Below are positions 24,378 through 37,130 of a stretch of DNA of 64,000 bases, piece after piece. Below the pieces are notes generated by a model, which was not told where the DNA came from, made no database searches, and saw only the letters and a list, made by a program, of their open reading frames with translations. The stretch's first letter is position 1. Every line of letters starts with the position of its first letter. Source of the DNA: Protopterus annectens (lineage: Eukaryota; Chordata; Ceratodontiformes; Protopteridae); NCBI RefSeq assembly GCF_019279795.1, contig NC_056735.1, positions 1,940,701,455 through 1,940,765,454 of the forward strand. The letters run 5' to 3'. Both the position numbers and the translations under genes were made by a program.

Positions 24378-26249
24378 ATACACACTTCTATCTTGAATAA
24401 AGTTTTTCTTTTTCACTTTTTTCCTTGTGGTATCCAGCTTTCAGGAATAGGGACTGTATGCAATGTTGATAAAGACATTTTTTAGTATATAAATATTTGC
24501 TGTTTACGCCAATATTAGTTAGGGTCAGCAGAGATCTTAGAGGTATTCTGTGAGGTCGTGGAGATCTAACATATGCAGGAGGATTTGTTTGCTTGTTTAT
24601 TTAAGACCTACTCCATTCTTCCCTCTTTTTATCTATAGTTATGCCCAAGGGGTAGGCATGCAAAGGAGATTAGCATCATTCACACCCCATTTCAACAGCT
24701 GCTCATCTCAACCATGTCCCTGCACTTTCTCATCTTCAGACCATGCTTCCCTAATCACTCATCACCAACCAACATCAGAGATCATTGTAGGAGACACCCA
24801 CATTAACTTTCTCCCCTATGAAGATGGTAAAACCCATCCCTCCCTCCCACTCTGTCAGATGCCCATGTCACTAACAAGACCTGGGTCACATGGGACATAG
24901 GGGTTTATCCTTCTATGCCACCAGAGTGGATTATCTTTTAGTCTACTGCTGATTATGCTAACAAGTATTTTTTCAGCATAAATGTATTGTATGTAAATCA
25001 CTGGTACAAACTCTCATTTTGATATGAACAAGTAACTTTAATATTAGTCATTAGTAAGTTTCTTAATATGAGTATTATGTGCATCTGACTATTAAACCAA
25101 ATTTGATGACATGCTTGATTCAAATTAAGTAGTCTGTAAATACAAATTAAGAGATCAAGTCATTAAAAACCTTATTTTTAAATTCCTATCATTTCACTAT
25201 TTAAATGAGTGATTGATTTTTTTAAGCAGCAATACAATGTAAGCAGTTAGTGTTCATTACTCAGTTACTGGGTTATTAATGTTCTTTAACAACCTGAAAT
25301 CTGTCTGTCTAAAAAGTATTGTGCACGTAAGTTAACACAGCCTTACTCTTTATGTGGTAAAACTATTTGTAATTCCAGCAACTATTAATAGACTAGACCT
25401 GTTTTGTATTATAATTGTCTTATTCTAGATTTTGACATGATATGCATCACAAGCTATTGATAGTTCCCTCACTGAAGCTCATTTTTGACTGCTGTCATTC
25501 ATTTCAAATAACAATAGTCACCCCTTTGACAGTCATGCTTTATGACTGACATGTGTTTATTATCACTGTCTTTTCACTGTCACTCTTTTATAAAGTTACA
25601 AACTAAACAAAGACTGTGTGCATGTACCTGCTTATGGTGATGTTGATAGCTGTAGCAAGATAACAATAAATGAGATAATATAGCCTTTCTTAGAGATTTT
25701 GTTCTCCTTATCCTGAAGATTTTGACAGAGGGTTCACTAATAAATTCCAAAGCAGGAGAAAGCAAACAGTCAAGATCAGAAACAAACATTTTAAATATTT
25801 GGCCAATAAAGTTTAAAGAAGGCTCTCAATAGGGTAACTCTGAGATGAGGAACTGTAAAAACTTTATCTTATCCTTTTGAAATTCAGAACCTGTAAATTA
25901 AAGTGATATGATGAAGTTATAGAACTGCTGGCTCAAACCTATGATTCTTCTTGATATTAAGACCTAAATGGGAGTAGAATCCTATAATGCTAACTGCAGA
26001 GAGCTGCAACACAATCATATATTGAAGATGAATAGTCAGAAGGCATGTAGAATAAATGTTTTGTATACTTGTCTTCCCAGTAAAATTAAAAATCAGCATT
26101 TTGGTTCATTGATTGTGATGTTTCAGATATATCACATTACCACAAATTTGCAAAAAAACAATCCTTGGTTAATCAATATTAAAAGCCTAAAACACAAACT
26201 ACCAAAAAAAAAAAAAAAAAAGATTGCAGATGGCAAACCCATGAACCTT
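23614..26249. other. Unassigned AT-rich spacer with a CA microsatellite
   Basis: Apart from the CA tract at 24329-24372 nothing was recognised. The frame at 24550-24900 (116 codons, plus) contains no known domain and its composition looks random. Confidence 0.45.
24329..24372. repeat. (CA)n microsatellite
   Basis: This is a simple CA dinucleotide tract. Confidence 0.95.
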
Positions 26250-26350
26250 CATACCCCCTGTTAATTATATATAGTAACTCTGAGACTGTACAAGAGTAAG
26301 GAAAGGGCAAAATAACTCTTCTTTCTGTACCACAATCTCCCCACAATCAG
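26250..26350. mobile_element. Relic of the MITE family core
   Basis: TTAATTATATATAGTAACTC, then TGAGACTGTAC and AAGGAAAGGGCAAAAT, parallels the core of MITE4 (CTAATTATATATACCAGCTC, then TGAGACCACAC and GAGGAAAGGGCAAAAT at about 38071-38121). No termini are visible, so only the central part of an old copy seems to remain. Confidence 0.45.
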
Positions 26351-26435
26351 CTATAAGTATTTCTCACAGTTTTGATATTTTGATGTAAACTGCGTGTAGC
26401 AAATGAGTTTAACAATTTGTAAAATCATTGAAATG

Positions 26436-26619
26436 ACTGAGTCTGCATGTCCTCCCCGTGGTCGAGTGGCCTCCGAAAGACATGCGTGAATGGGCGTGCC
26501 TTCGCGGAAGGTTGGGTGTTGGGCTGGCAACTCAGCACCATAAAAATCGACTGCAAATCATTAGCGGACTGGAGTTCCACTGTGGCGACCCCTAACCAGG
26601 AAAAGCCGAAAAAAAAGAC
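26436..26619 (+). mobile_element. SINE body, 5'-truncated, plus strand
   Basis: The sequence matches the body of the SINE at 22755-23017 from AGTCTGCATGTCC onward, including GGTTGGGTGTTGGGCTGGCA and CCACTGTGGCGACCCCTAAC, and it ends in AAAAGCCGAAAAAAAAG. The tRNA-like head is missing, as expected for incomplete reverse transcription. Confidence 0.75.
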
Positions 26620-28315
26620 AAACATTGAAATGACTGTAACATATTACATGTTATTTCATATGAACATAACATGGCATTTAAAGCTGTCAGTATGCTTCCC
26701 AATGGGAAATGCCACTGACTGGTCCAAAATGCCAATTCATTCTATCATCCTTTTCATCTGTTCTTCTTGAACATATTGTAGCTGATCATACCATGGTTTA
26801 TTTTTTTTTTTTTTGTGGCACAACATATTGTATACCAGTATGCACTTGGATTATCTGTGTAATGCCATTTATTTGACCAACTTATTTCATAGACTACTGA
26901 GAAAATGGGAAGCATTTCTCCCCAAGTTTGAGTGATCTTTCAGTTTCTGAGTTGGTATATTGAAATAAGTTGTGGTAACAAATTCCTCACAAGATGGATT
27001 TTGGGGATTTACTCACTGCCAAAATATGTTATCAAGAAATATTTTGTTTCCATTTTGTTTTGCTTACGGTTTGCTTGTTTAGTTTTTAATTTGAGATGGA
27101 TAATACAATAACTGAGTGTCAGTCAACATAATGAGACTTCATAGTTTCAGCAGGAATTTATGCAAGAAGATAATTTCCTTCTAATGTGTATTATATATGT
27201 AGAGTTGTTTGGGCTATGTTTTATAAAGTAATTAAAAGCCAGAAAAAGCTAGTTCTTTTAAGATCCATTCAGGACTTTTTTTTTCTGTATAGTGACTTTT
27301 TTTTAATAAGGTACTGATTTAGAAGGTCTTTGTTTCCTCTAATAAAATTCTCTCTATTGCAATTCTGCAGCATTTAGCCTCAATTCTGCTAGCAGGGAAA
27401 TATAATCATTCAAACCAGGAAGAAAATTAGCTCTTAAATTTGGTTGACAAAACAACTCTCAACACTCTATCATTGTTTCCTATGACCCACCTCTCAGGTT
27501 GACGTCTACCTTTTCCAAGTTTGCAAAATATTTTTTTTTAAAAGACTCACATTCTTTTATATTCCTGTACAATACATATTTTTTATTGCCTCATAATGCC
27601 ATAAGTATGTTCATAAATTACTTTTTAAGCAGTCTCTCTATTTTCTTAAAGTAAAAAGACCATCAGGAAAACTGTTTAGCAATATATATTATCCCTTTGG
27701 TGTTACAATTTCCTGATTTAAAAAAAAAAAAACAGATTTAATCCTATTTTCAATGTACAAGGTTCTGCTCTGCAATATATTGGCATTGATTACATGAACC
27801 ACACTTTTTTGCTTATTTCTTTTCAGACTTAAATTTATTTTTCAAGTAAGTTCTTAATATTATTAATTTTCTTATATACAAAATGTGGCTTAACACCAAA
27901 TGTGTTTTATGTCTTTACTTGCATTACAAATATTCCAGTTCATAATAACTACTGCCTTTACCATCATGGAATCACAGCTATATTGTACAACAAGGGACAT
28001 ATAAAAATATTTATCCATATTCATAGTTTTATCTCAATCTTTATCTTTTTTTCTATTGGTTCTAGTGAATAATATTTTGGATATAGAGTGCAAGTCTTTA
28101 AAAATATCCAGTTTCTGTGATTATATGTCCGTGGTTCTAGTACGGAGGCTTAAGGGCTACAAAATTGTAATATAGAGATTTTTATTCGATAGAACATGTT
28201 ATGGTTATGTTTTTGATAATATTTATTTATACACAAGAAATGACTTCATAAAAAGTAAGTTAAAGATTCTTAAAACATATTTCAATATTGGGTACTTTAT
28301 ATATTTGATAGATGT

Positions 28316-28383
<68 letters not shown>

Positions 28384-28599
28384 GAGATTTAATTATGTAT
28401 AGTAAATGACATTTGTTTTTTTAAAGTATTAAATATTTTTTGTGTATTTGATAGGGCTTGGGTCACTTTAAGTGGTTGATGTATTGTGACCATATAATTT
28501 AACAAAAAGCATTTAATCAATTTTTCCAGATGTTTTTAGTTCTGAAAAAGTCTTATGTTTTGAGAAGGATGGAAGATGTTCATTTCAACTGTTTATTAT
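26620..28599. other. Unassigned AT-rich spacer with a GT microsatellite
   Basis: Poly-T, poly-A and AT-rich sequence dominate. No family was recognised. Confidence 0.45.
28318..28381. repeat. (GT)n microsatellite
   Basis: This is an uninterrupted GT dinucleotide tract of about 32 units. Confidence 0.95.
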
Positions 28600-28740
28600 T
28601 TTAAAATCCAAGAAAACCACCAAGAGAACAGCAAACATGGATAGGCAATGTAATAATAAAAACACATTTTTTTATAGAAATGTGAGCACTTTTGCTTTGA
28701 TAAGCCAAAGGTTCTTCAGACATCAAGAAACTAAACATCA
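28600..28740 (-). mobile_element. Possible Penelope 3'-UTR fragment, minus strand
   Basis: On the minus strand the stretch reads GTCTGAAGAACCTTTGGCTT, then AGTGCTCACATTTC and GTTTTTATTATTACATTG. This layout (a CTGAAGAA word, an A-rich stretch, then a T-rich end) resembles Penelope 3' ends and partly resembles the arm at 13040-13157. It lies just upstream of a plus-strand Penelope element, as inverted partial copies often do. The evidence is similarity of style only. Confidence 0.3.
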
Positions 28741-29112
28741 ATTGAAATATTTAAAACATACCAATGAACAATGTTTTCACACATATGTCACATGACAATT
28801 CAAATACATAACATAAATAATGAAAACAACATTATGTATCAAAATATGCAAGTTAAATCACATATCTAAAAGGTTACAATTTCAAATAACACATTTATTC
28901 CTTTTCAAAAGAACAAGCTGGGGAAATATGTGCAGCGAATCAGGAGTTGTTTGACAGACTCACAGATAGATTGCAACAAATTTTATCCTGGCAAAATAAT
29001 AACAATTCTTACTGAGCACAGCAAAGGTAGCAATCTGCCATGCAAGGTACTTTTCACATTCTAAACTAATTGTAACGAACAACATGAAAATAGTTTCAGT
29101 TTTGATTTCCGG

Positions 29113-29810
29113 TTGCCTCAACCATTTAGTTTTAATAATAGTAATTACAAGAGGAGGGAACAAAATGGAAAGGTGAATAAATTTTTATTTTTAAAAAGAA
29201 ACTGCAAAAAAAAAAAAAAAAAAAAAAAACCTCAGGTAGCTAATGCTTACTTAACAGATTGTGTTAAATTGGGCATTTTCCCGAAAGAACTCAGGCTATA
29301 CAGGTGCCTGAATGGACTTAATGATGTGTTTAACCAGATTGGATAGGAACTAACTGAACAAATAATTACACCTAACATGGTAGCTATTGAACAGCTTCTT
29401 AAGGAAGTTGAGCATTTTATTAATGTTATAGAGCATGACTTATAATTTAATAAATATAATGGAGTTTACTGGATTTTTTTTTACATAATGATTATAATTG
29501 CAAATAGAATGTGGCTAGGAAAAATAGAAGGGGATGATTATAAAAAATAACGTTGCTTGTCCATCTACTACATCTAAGGTCTCTGCATATGAACCCACTT
29601 TTTATCAGGCCCTGATGGAAGATGTTAATGCTAGACATCAGAATAAGCCTTCCAAGATATATAATCTGACATCAGCAGAGGATTTTCCAACACTCAAAAG
29701 ATCTGAAAAGATTGTACCACTTACCTCAAATTTTCAGGATCAGGATTTGAGCAGAATCCCCAAACCCATAGGGCAACACAGGTAGTGGAACAAGCAGGGG
29801 AAGGGGAAAG
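29113..29810 (+). pseudogene. Penelope ORF1-like region
   Basis: After a poly-A run the plus strand reads NAYLTDCVKLGIFPKELRLY (29241-29300), aligning with YLKECLKVERVPKGLRCY of the array ORF1. It is followed by ELTEQIITPNMVAIEQLLKE and VEHFINVIEHDL, aligning with the LTELFNKTGLEMLN and NDYINKGNCIL region. A second open stretch at 29534-29785 contains SKIYNLTSAEDFPTLKRSEK and a basic end. The function of this N-terminal protein in PLEs is poorly known; here it is broken. Confidence 0.55.
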
Positions 29811-29879
29811 GAAAACAGAGAAAGAGCCAGAGGAGGAAGGGCCCCAAAAGATAATTGTACAATAATCTGATGGAGTTAC

Positions 29880-31760
29880 ATTGTTCCTGAAAGAATGTAG
29901 CCTTTACAGCTTTAGCTGTGTGACAATTTCTCCTGATCATGTTAAGCTTTTTTTTTCAAGGGAGTTTAAATTAATTCTAGCACTGAGCTTTAATATCATT
30001 GACTCATTGATTGAGATAAAAAATTTTACAACAAAATTGAATTTGACAACATACTTTAATAATAAACCAAATGAACAGTGTGCATACTCTAAGAATGAAT
30101 CTAAGAAGACCATCTCTCCAATGCATGCAACATTGCAGGCCTTTGAGAAAGCTTGTACTAGAGATTACTACAACCTAGGAAAAGATAATAAATATCATTG
30201 AATTAAAAACATAACACCAGGAGTGCTTGACATCCTTAATTCCACCAAGAAAAATGAATCTATTAGAGTCACTCAACTGAATAAAGGTTGTAGGATGGTC
30301 ATTGTAGATTCATGGTAATACCCTGAAGCCATAAAAAGTCTATATTACATGATCGAAGTTTCAAAACTTTGAATCTGATATGGTTGAAGCCATATAAATA
30401 GAAGTTTTGAAATGCTGAAAATGTAATAAAACACAACAACCTACAAAAACAAACCATTTAAACACTCTAAGCACGGGAGCAAGCCCCCCTGCAACCCCTA
30501 CACCCCCGCTACTTAAATATACCAACTCCAAGATTGCACTACAGTGCAGTAAAGGGAAATCTTTCCTTTGCATGCTGTACAGAGATCTCCATTAAAAGAT
30601 TTGAAGTTTCAAGACTTCGATCATATGGTGTCGACCACATCAAATTCAAAGTTTTGAAACTTTGATCTTCTGATATAGACCCAGCTATAAATAAGAAGTT
30701 ATATGATACCCAGGGGTATGTGAAATGAAATTAATATTGCCTACTATTATTTTTGGAAGAATTATTATTGGAGGTCAGAATTGATTCTACTGTTTATACT
30801 TATCTGACAAATAAAAATCATATCATACCTAGCTTTTTTAGCATACCAATAATCCAAAAAGGAACTGGGAACTTGAAATACAGACCAATTGTAGCAGCAC
30901 ATGCCTCTAAAACATACCACTTGGCAGCATTTATAGATAAAAATTAAAACCATGGTTTAGAGAAAAGTCCCATCTACTAAAAGACTCATGGGACTTGTTT
31001 AGTAGACTAACACTACACTTATTTTCTGAAAATATTGTTTATTTAACGATTGATGTGATAGACCATTTTACATGTATACCTAATAAGGAGGGGATTTAAT
31101 TATTTCATGCCACTCTTAATGGGTACTCTTTTCTTTCAAACATTGAGGTAGGGCTTCTTAAAGAGCTTATGATGATTGTTCTAGAAAACAATTTTGCGTA
31201 TATCGAGGGAAAGCTCTTTAAACAAATTAAAGGAGTAGCCATTGGCACAGTCTGTGCTTTTATGCATACAGGTTTAGTATTACATTCATGGGAAAATGTA
31301 CTTTTTACATCTAAGAATTTTCAGTTCTACAAATTACATTTAAAATATTTAGAATGATATCTTTATTTTGTGGTAGGGTCCCAACAATGACATAGAAGAC
31401 TTTGTCGAACAACTAAACATCTCTACCCCATTTCTTAAATTCACAAGGAATATTTATAGCAAAACCATGAATTATCTTGATACTTTAGGTACTTCAGAAA
31501 CTGATGGATTTAAATGTAAGATCTACAGTAAACCGACATTTAGCAATTCCTATCACCACTGCAACATTTTCCAGCCTACAAGTCATAAAAAAGAGTTCAG
31601 TTTAGGGACAATACATCTGCTTAGGTGGAATGACTTCAAATATAGATGATCTTGTAGAAGAATTCACAATCTTAGATAAAACATTTTTACAGAGAGTTTA
31701 CCCGATGCACTTTATACATGTAATCAGTAATGAAGTAATACATAAATGAGGCATTAGCTA
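29880..31760 (+). pseudogene. Penelope reverse transcriptase remnant
   Basis: Homologous blocks can be read in shifting frames. IRVTQLNKGCRMVIVDSW (30262-30315) corresponds to the ADKGG-VVV-D block, and KYRPIVAAHASKTYHLAAF (30878-30934) to the RPIV-G--S--T--LS block. Next come ENNFAYIEGKLFKQIKGVAI (31186-31245; family N-F-----YLQI-GTAMGT) and MNYLDTLGTSETDGFKCKIY with SKPTFSNSYHHC (31467-31560; family FLDL and Y-KPT--N). The region where the catalytic DD box should lie (about 31360) is degenerate. MITE3 interrupts the gene at 30336-30683. PLE RTs are related to telomerase reverse transcriptase. Confidence 0.75.
30336..30683. mobile_element. MITE3: 348-bp foldback element inside the Penelope RT
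   Basis: The ends are AAGTCTATATTAC and GATATAGACCCA. The flanks GCCATAAA (30328-30335) and GCTATAAA (30684-30691) form an 8-bp target duplication with one mismatch. Subterminal words include GAAGTTTCAAAACTTTGAA and its partner near 30645. The centre has the family core in reverse orientation (ACTCCAAGATTGCACTACAG) next to a C-rich segment. The surrounding PLE frame continues across it (SW.YPEA, then KLYDTQGYVK). Confidence 0.8.
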
Positions 31761-34056
31761 TAAACCACTTTTAGGGCAAGATCTGTATCCTGAATTGTTT
31801 CAAATGGAGACTAAGAAATATGCCATTCATAAAAAAATGTGGTGATTATGAAAAAGCCTTAATTACAGAAAACAAAGAAGTTTCTCCCAAGATTAAAAAC
31901 ATTATTGTTAAGAACTGGTGTATTATTACTGTAATACATATTTATTTATTTCCAGTTTGATGACCGAGGAAGTCCACTGGGCCAAGCAGAGCCCATTTTC
32001 AATGGAGGCCCTGGGTATACAGTATACAAAAGCATAAATACACAATTTAAAATACAAATGCAAAAATACAAAAGCAAGGAATGTCTAAAAACACAAATAT
32101 TAAAATACAGATAACGACAAAAGTAATACAGAAAATATAATTAAAAATACAAGTCATAAAGTGTTTATACCAGTTTACTGTTTGTTCTAACAATAATGTT
32201 AATGATCAGAGCTGATAGTTGATGAGATTGAATGGAGGTTTGAAAGAGACAGTGTAAGTTAGTTGTGAAGGGAGCAGGAACAGTTCCAGTTTGAGGTAAG
32301 GGAAGAATATAGGAGTGATTTGAAATTAGAGTGGTTGTGAGTACAGCAGAGGGAGGGGGATTCCATAATTTAGCTAAGGAGTGTGATAGAAGTAATTGGC
32401 CAGGAGGGCATAGGAGTTAAAAAATTTTAAGGAGGTTTTGGTTTTCAAATCTAAGAGTATGACTGGAGAGGTAAGAGGTTAAGATAGATGAAGGAGAGGG
32501 GAAGATGGATGGTTGGAATATGAGTTTCTGAGCAGTGGTCAGTTGTATGAATTTCAGGTAATTAGGAAGATCAAGCCAGTTTAGGGAGTGGAAGGAATGG
32601 CAGTGATGGGTGGAGTATTTGGACTCTGTAGCAAATTTACAGACTTTGGTATAGCAAGCTGCCAGTTTGTTTTTTAGGTTAAGCTGGAGATGAGTAAGTA
32701 GAGAGGCACCATACGTAAGAGAGGGGAGCAGGTAGGAGGAGTCTAGAGTACATCTTGAAGTGGTTATATAGCGATTTGTCTATACAGCAGACCTAATTTT
32801 TAGTGTTTTTTTATATTATTTTGGATGTGGATATCGAATTTTAAATGTTCATCAATGGTGACCAAGTAGTTTGGTGTGTGGTACAATTTTGATTAGAGTG
32901 TTATTGTGGCTTTTTATTTTAAAGGAGCTTTTGTCTACAGTGAAATTTCTCGAAGGAGAGAATATCATGATTTTTGTTTTGTTAGCATTGAGAGCAATAT
33001 GGTTGTTTAGCATCCAGGTTATGATATTGTATAAGGCTGTTTGGGTTTTTTGAAGGAGTTCAGAGGAAAAGTTTGCTGTACAGATGATTGTGGAACCATC
33101 AGCATAATGGATCAGTGGGGATGCTGGAGGGATTGTTGAGAAAGGATGAAGTGGAATCTTTACACTTAACAGCTTGTTGTCTGTTGGAGAGGTAGCTTGT
33201 AAACCAGGCTATGGATGAAGGAGAGAAATTGAGAGAGGAAAGTTGAGATAAGAGTAGGGGATGTGACGCAGTGTCAAAGCTTGGAGAGATCTAAGTAAAG
33301 TGTGAATACAATTTTCCGAGAGTTGCGAGCATGGTTAATGTTGTCAAGGAAGGGCAAAAGAGCAGGGGCAGTGCTGTGGCCAGACCTGAAACCGTGTTGT
33401 GTTGGGATAAGAAGATGATTGTGTGTTAGGTATGGCAAGAGTTGGTGAAGAATGCACTTTCTTTGGATTTTAGAAAGAAGTGAGAGAATAGCTATAGAAT
33501 GGAAGTTAGCAGTGCTTGTGTTATTGCCGCCTTTGTGGAGAGTGATGACAAAAGCTTTCTTCCAGAGTGAGGGGACATAGGCTTCTTAGATGAACCTGTT
33601 GAGGAGGAGTTTTTTATGCTGCTGCTGGGGATAGGTTAAAGAATGAAAGGTGGAGTGTTAGAGGGAAAAGCAGTGGATGGGTATATGAGAGGGAGTGAGG
33701 ATGGAAAAGTTTGCAGTTAGATTGGCTATGGAGTCAACAAAAAAGGTGTTGAAATTAGATGCAATTTTCATGGTCTGGGGATATTGGGTTGTCTTTTCTA
33801 TCATGTTTTAGAAGGGAGAAAATGCAATTCTAGAACTTTTTGGGGGTTAGAATTATGTTCTGATTGAAGTTTGGAGTAGTAAGTCTTGCAGTCTTTGGTT
33901 ATTAGTTTCTTCACTGAGTTGCGGAGCTGTTTAAATTCAATTAGAACGTTTGTTAATTTTTTTTTTTTTTTTTTGGTATTCGTTCCAACATTTGCCTCTG
34001 AGGTGCATTAGTTTTCTGGTTTCTTTAGAAAGTCAGGGGAGAATTTTGGCTTTTAT

Positions 34057-35355
34057 TTATTTATTTGTTTTTGTTCTAAGAGGGGCTAGACTGTTTAGTA
34101 AGTATAGGAAGGTTTTGCTGAAGTAATTAATTTCACTGTCCAGAGACAGAGTCTTTAAGGGGGCCCAATTCATTGTTTTTAGACAGTTGGAAAATGTCTG
34201 TCGATTGAAGTTGGTGTGATTAAGAGTTTGAAAGTATTGATGTTGTATTTGGACAGAAGAAGCACACCAGAGGGTATAGGCTGGTAGGTAGTCGCTAAGG
34301 GGATGAGGTATAATTCCACTGTTTGAGATTAGGTTGGGATGAGTTGCTAAGATCCAGTCTAGTGAAGTGCCAGAGGAACCGTCTTTACTGGGTCTGGTAG
34401 GGTAGTCCATTGACTTGGAGAAGTTAAAGAGATTAATTGTTTGACTTGGAGATTGTGAGGAGATGGAGGCCCAATTTATTTTTACATTGCCAAGGATGAA
34501 TATTTCCTTTTTGATGTTGGAAGAGAAGCATGACAGAATGTCTTCAAGGATGGAGATGTTATCACCAGGAGGAATGTAGATGGCAGCTATACATAAAGAT
34601 TTATGTTTGTTAATTTTTAGGAAGGCTATAGATAGTTCAGCAGGAGAGAATTTAGGAATGGGGTTAGTGAATGGAATGACTGTTTGAGAAGAGGAGTAAA
34701 TTATGGCTTCCCCTCCTCCTTTCTTGTTACGTCTGTCATTCCATAAGGTTTGGTAGTCAGGGGGAAGAATTTCAGTATCTTTGATATGAGGTTTGAGCCA
34801 AGTTTCTCAGACAGTTAATATGTCAGGATAGTTATGTGACAGCCAGGCATGTAAGTTGGGTACTTTATTACAAATAATTTGAATATTGATTGTAGCTAGG
34901 TGCATGGTTTTGGGGGAGGATGATAGTGGTGATGTAAAGGAGCAAATGTTGATGGAGACAGTGGGACCAAGATTAGGATGGATGTTACCAAAAATAGAGA
35001 AAGAGACTAGATATAAAAGATGGGTGATCAGCTTTATTGGGGAGGGTAAGTTAGGAGCGTAGTTGAGGAAAAGTCTACTATTGCCAGTGAAGTAAAGTGG
35101 GTTAGCAGAGAGCGGTACTAGAGGCAGCTTAAATTTATAAAAGAGAGTTGTATTTAGAGGGTATGTTTCATGGGATATAGAGGAAAAGGAATGGGGAGGG
35201 GTTGAGAGGAAGAAGATATATGTAGTGGTAAAGAGTGTGAGGAGCCAGGGAGGATAGTAAGGTACAGAAGGGGCAAATGAACTGTATGAGGAAGGCTGAA
35301 GTGAGAAAATAGGTAGGGAGATGGAGTATGACGTAGAATGAAAGATATGGTTCAT
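34057..35355 (-). pseudogene. L2 N-terminal region and apurinic-type endonuclease
   Basis: Two open stretches on the minus strand (35355-34807 and 34410-34057) are joined by broken frames. They hold the endonuclease start (ATINIQIICNKVPNLHAWLS), a damaged ETWLKPHIKDTEILPPDY segment just after a stop, IYIPPGDNISIL near 34560, and the C-terminal SGTSLDWILATHPNLIS. The order matches the L2 endonuclease, which nicks target DNA to prime reverse transcription. Stops and a frameshift show it is inactive. Confidence 0.75.
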
Positions 35356-35359
35356 ATGT

Positions 35360-36662
35360 TCATAGGTAGGTACTAGGCTATCTGCCTGAAAGCATTTATA
35401 AGCCTAGGCAGAATGTGTTGGCTTTTGCCGCTACCTTAGATTAGTTCCCTGTGCCTCTGTCCAGCAGAGCCACTGAAGTGATCCCTAGGGTAAACTTTCT
35501 GTTTCCCATCCCATCGTCAAGGTTTCTTTTGAAGAATGTTAGCGAGGAGCTCTGCCTAATGTAGATTGGAATCTTGTTCCAAAGCACGGGAAGTCTCTGG
35601 GACAAGAATCTATCCCTCCAGCACATCCTATTTATTGTTGTGGTGAGGTTTAGATCCCTAGAGCGTGTGGCTCGATGGGATAAGGTTTTCTTTAGGTGGA
35701 GCATGTCCATCAATTCTGGGTGGGACATGGTCTTGTATGTTAGGCAGGGATCACTTCTGAGCAGGGGGTATGCAACCGAGTACAGCTGGAGTTTCTTCAG
35801 TTGAGCTGCATAGGTCATCTGTTTGAGGCCAGTGATCATCTTGGTGAGGTACTTCTGTGATCTTTCCAGCTGTTGCAAGGTACATCCCAAATGGGGTGTT
35901 GTACTCTATGATGGGTCTGATGAGTGATGAGTAGAGGGGCACAATGACCTCTTTTTATCTGGATGTGACCCCTTTTGTGATTAGGTGGGCCACATAGAAG
36001 GATTTTCTAACCACTTTGGTAATGTGATTATCAAAGGTGAGATTACTATCTACTTGGGTCCCCAGATCCCTTATTACATCTTCTGTATTTAGGGGACTAC
36101 CACCTATGTGGTAGTTTGTGGGTACTTTGTTTTTTCTAGAGAGGATGACTATGCACTTTTTTCGCATTTAGCTTGAGGCCATGGTTTTGACACCAGGTAT
36201 CTGTCTCAGTGAGACCCTTTTAGAGGATGTCTGTGTAAGCCAGAGTGTCAGTTATAGCCCCTAGTTTTCAGTCGAACTTGGTCAGCCATAGTCCTCCTGT
36301 GCTTGCCTGTACATCTGAGAAGTATATGCCGAACAGGAGGGGTCCTAGGACTGAGCCATGGGTAATGCCACTTGTAACCGGTTTAGAGTTGGACCTAGCT
36401 CCTGCAACTCTCATCATGTGGCTTCTGTCCATGAGCCAGTTGGCAACCCATCTTGCGATGTAGAGGTTTATGTTCAGGCTGGTGAGCTTGTCTAAAATAC
36501 CAGAATGGGGAATGGTGTTGAAGGCCTTAGCGAGGTCTAGGTTGGCTGTGTGTACCATCTTTCCCTCATCTATAGCCTGGGTAACTGCCTCAAAGAAGTC
36601 CACCAGGTTTAGGAGGCATGATCTGCCCTTAACATAGCCAAACTGGGTAGGGTCCAGTGTAG
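35360..36662 (-). mobile_element. CR1-like LINE fragment with 11-bp target duplication
   Basis: GGTTCATATGT occurs at 35349-35359 and again at 36663-36673, bracketing an element inserted in the L2 5' region. The minus strand encodes an RT starting near 36669 (TQFGYVKGRSCLLNLVDFFE, then LDLAKAFNTIPHSGIL as motif A, then THGSVLGPLLFGIY as motif B). The C-terminal part at 35441-35890 carries LERSQKYLTKMITGLKQMTY and RDRFLSQRLPVLWNKIP. These are typical of the CR1/L3 group. Motif C appears shortened (LTKFD, stop, KLGAI where KFADDTKLG is expected). It is 5'-truncated. Confidence 0.8.
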
Positions 36663-37130
36663 GGTTCATATGTAGAAGTAAATGCGAGATGGGGTGGTAG
36701 AGATTAGTAGGCTGAGGTAGGCGTGTGGACAGTGGGAATAATGACAGAGAGTTGGGAAGAATAGTTGGAGATCAGGAAGTAAGTGGGTGGGGGAGGGATA
36801 CTTGTTAGTGATGATTGGATGTAGGGAGTATAGTGCATCTGAGTAAGAGAGAGGTTGGGAAATTTGAGAGGATAAGAATGCTGGGGGGAAGTGGGTTGAT
36901 TGGATTAAAATGGTTTGGGAGTTGATAAGGAAGTATACAGATAGGACCCCTGGGGGCAAGAGGGAATTGGGGGCAGGGAGGGGAGCAGAGTGAGCCCACA
37001 GGATGAACAGAATGGCCAGAAACCAGACAAATCTAGAGAGGCAAGCAGTGGAAACCTATCAGTGAAGACCTCAGAGGAGGTGAGTAATAATACAAACTCT
37101 ACCTGTAAAGTGAAGGAGAGATGAGAAAGC

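Larger units (their letters stand above)
31940..37130 (-). mobile_element. L2-clade LINE, near full length, antisense in PLE-C
   Basis: The 3' tail and terminal block are on the left (TTTATTTATTTCCAG at 31940, GCCCATTTTCAATGGAGGCC at about 31990). Moving right, the minus strand encodes the RT, with motif C reading YADGSTII near 33100 (normally YADD), followed by the endonuclease at 34057-35355. There ATINIQIICNKVPNLHAWLS is near 34900, and TRPSKDGSSGTSLDWILATH is near 34350-34400. N-terminal hydrophobic and Ser-rich sequence extends to about 37130. A CR1-like LINE is inserted at 35360-36662. The 5' edge is uncertain. Confidence 0.85.

Noticed and set aside
24550-24900. A 116-codon plus-strand frame
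   Set aside because: No recognisable family and a composition compatible with chance in a C-rich stretch.
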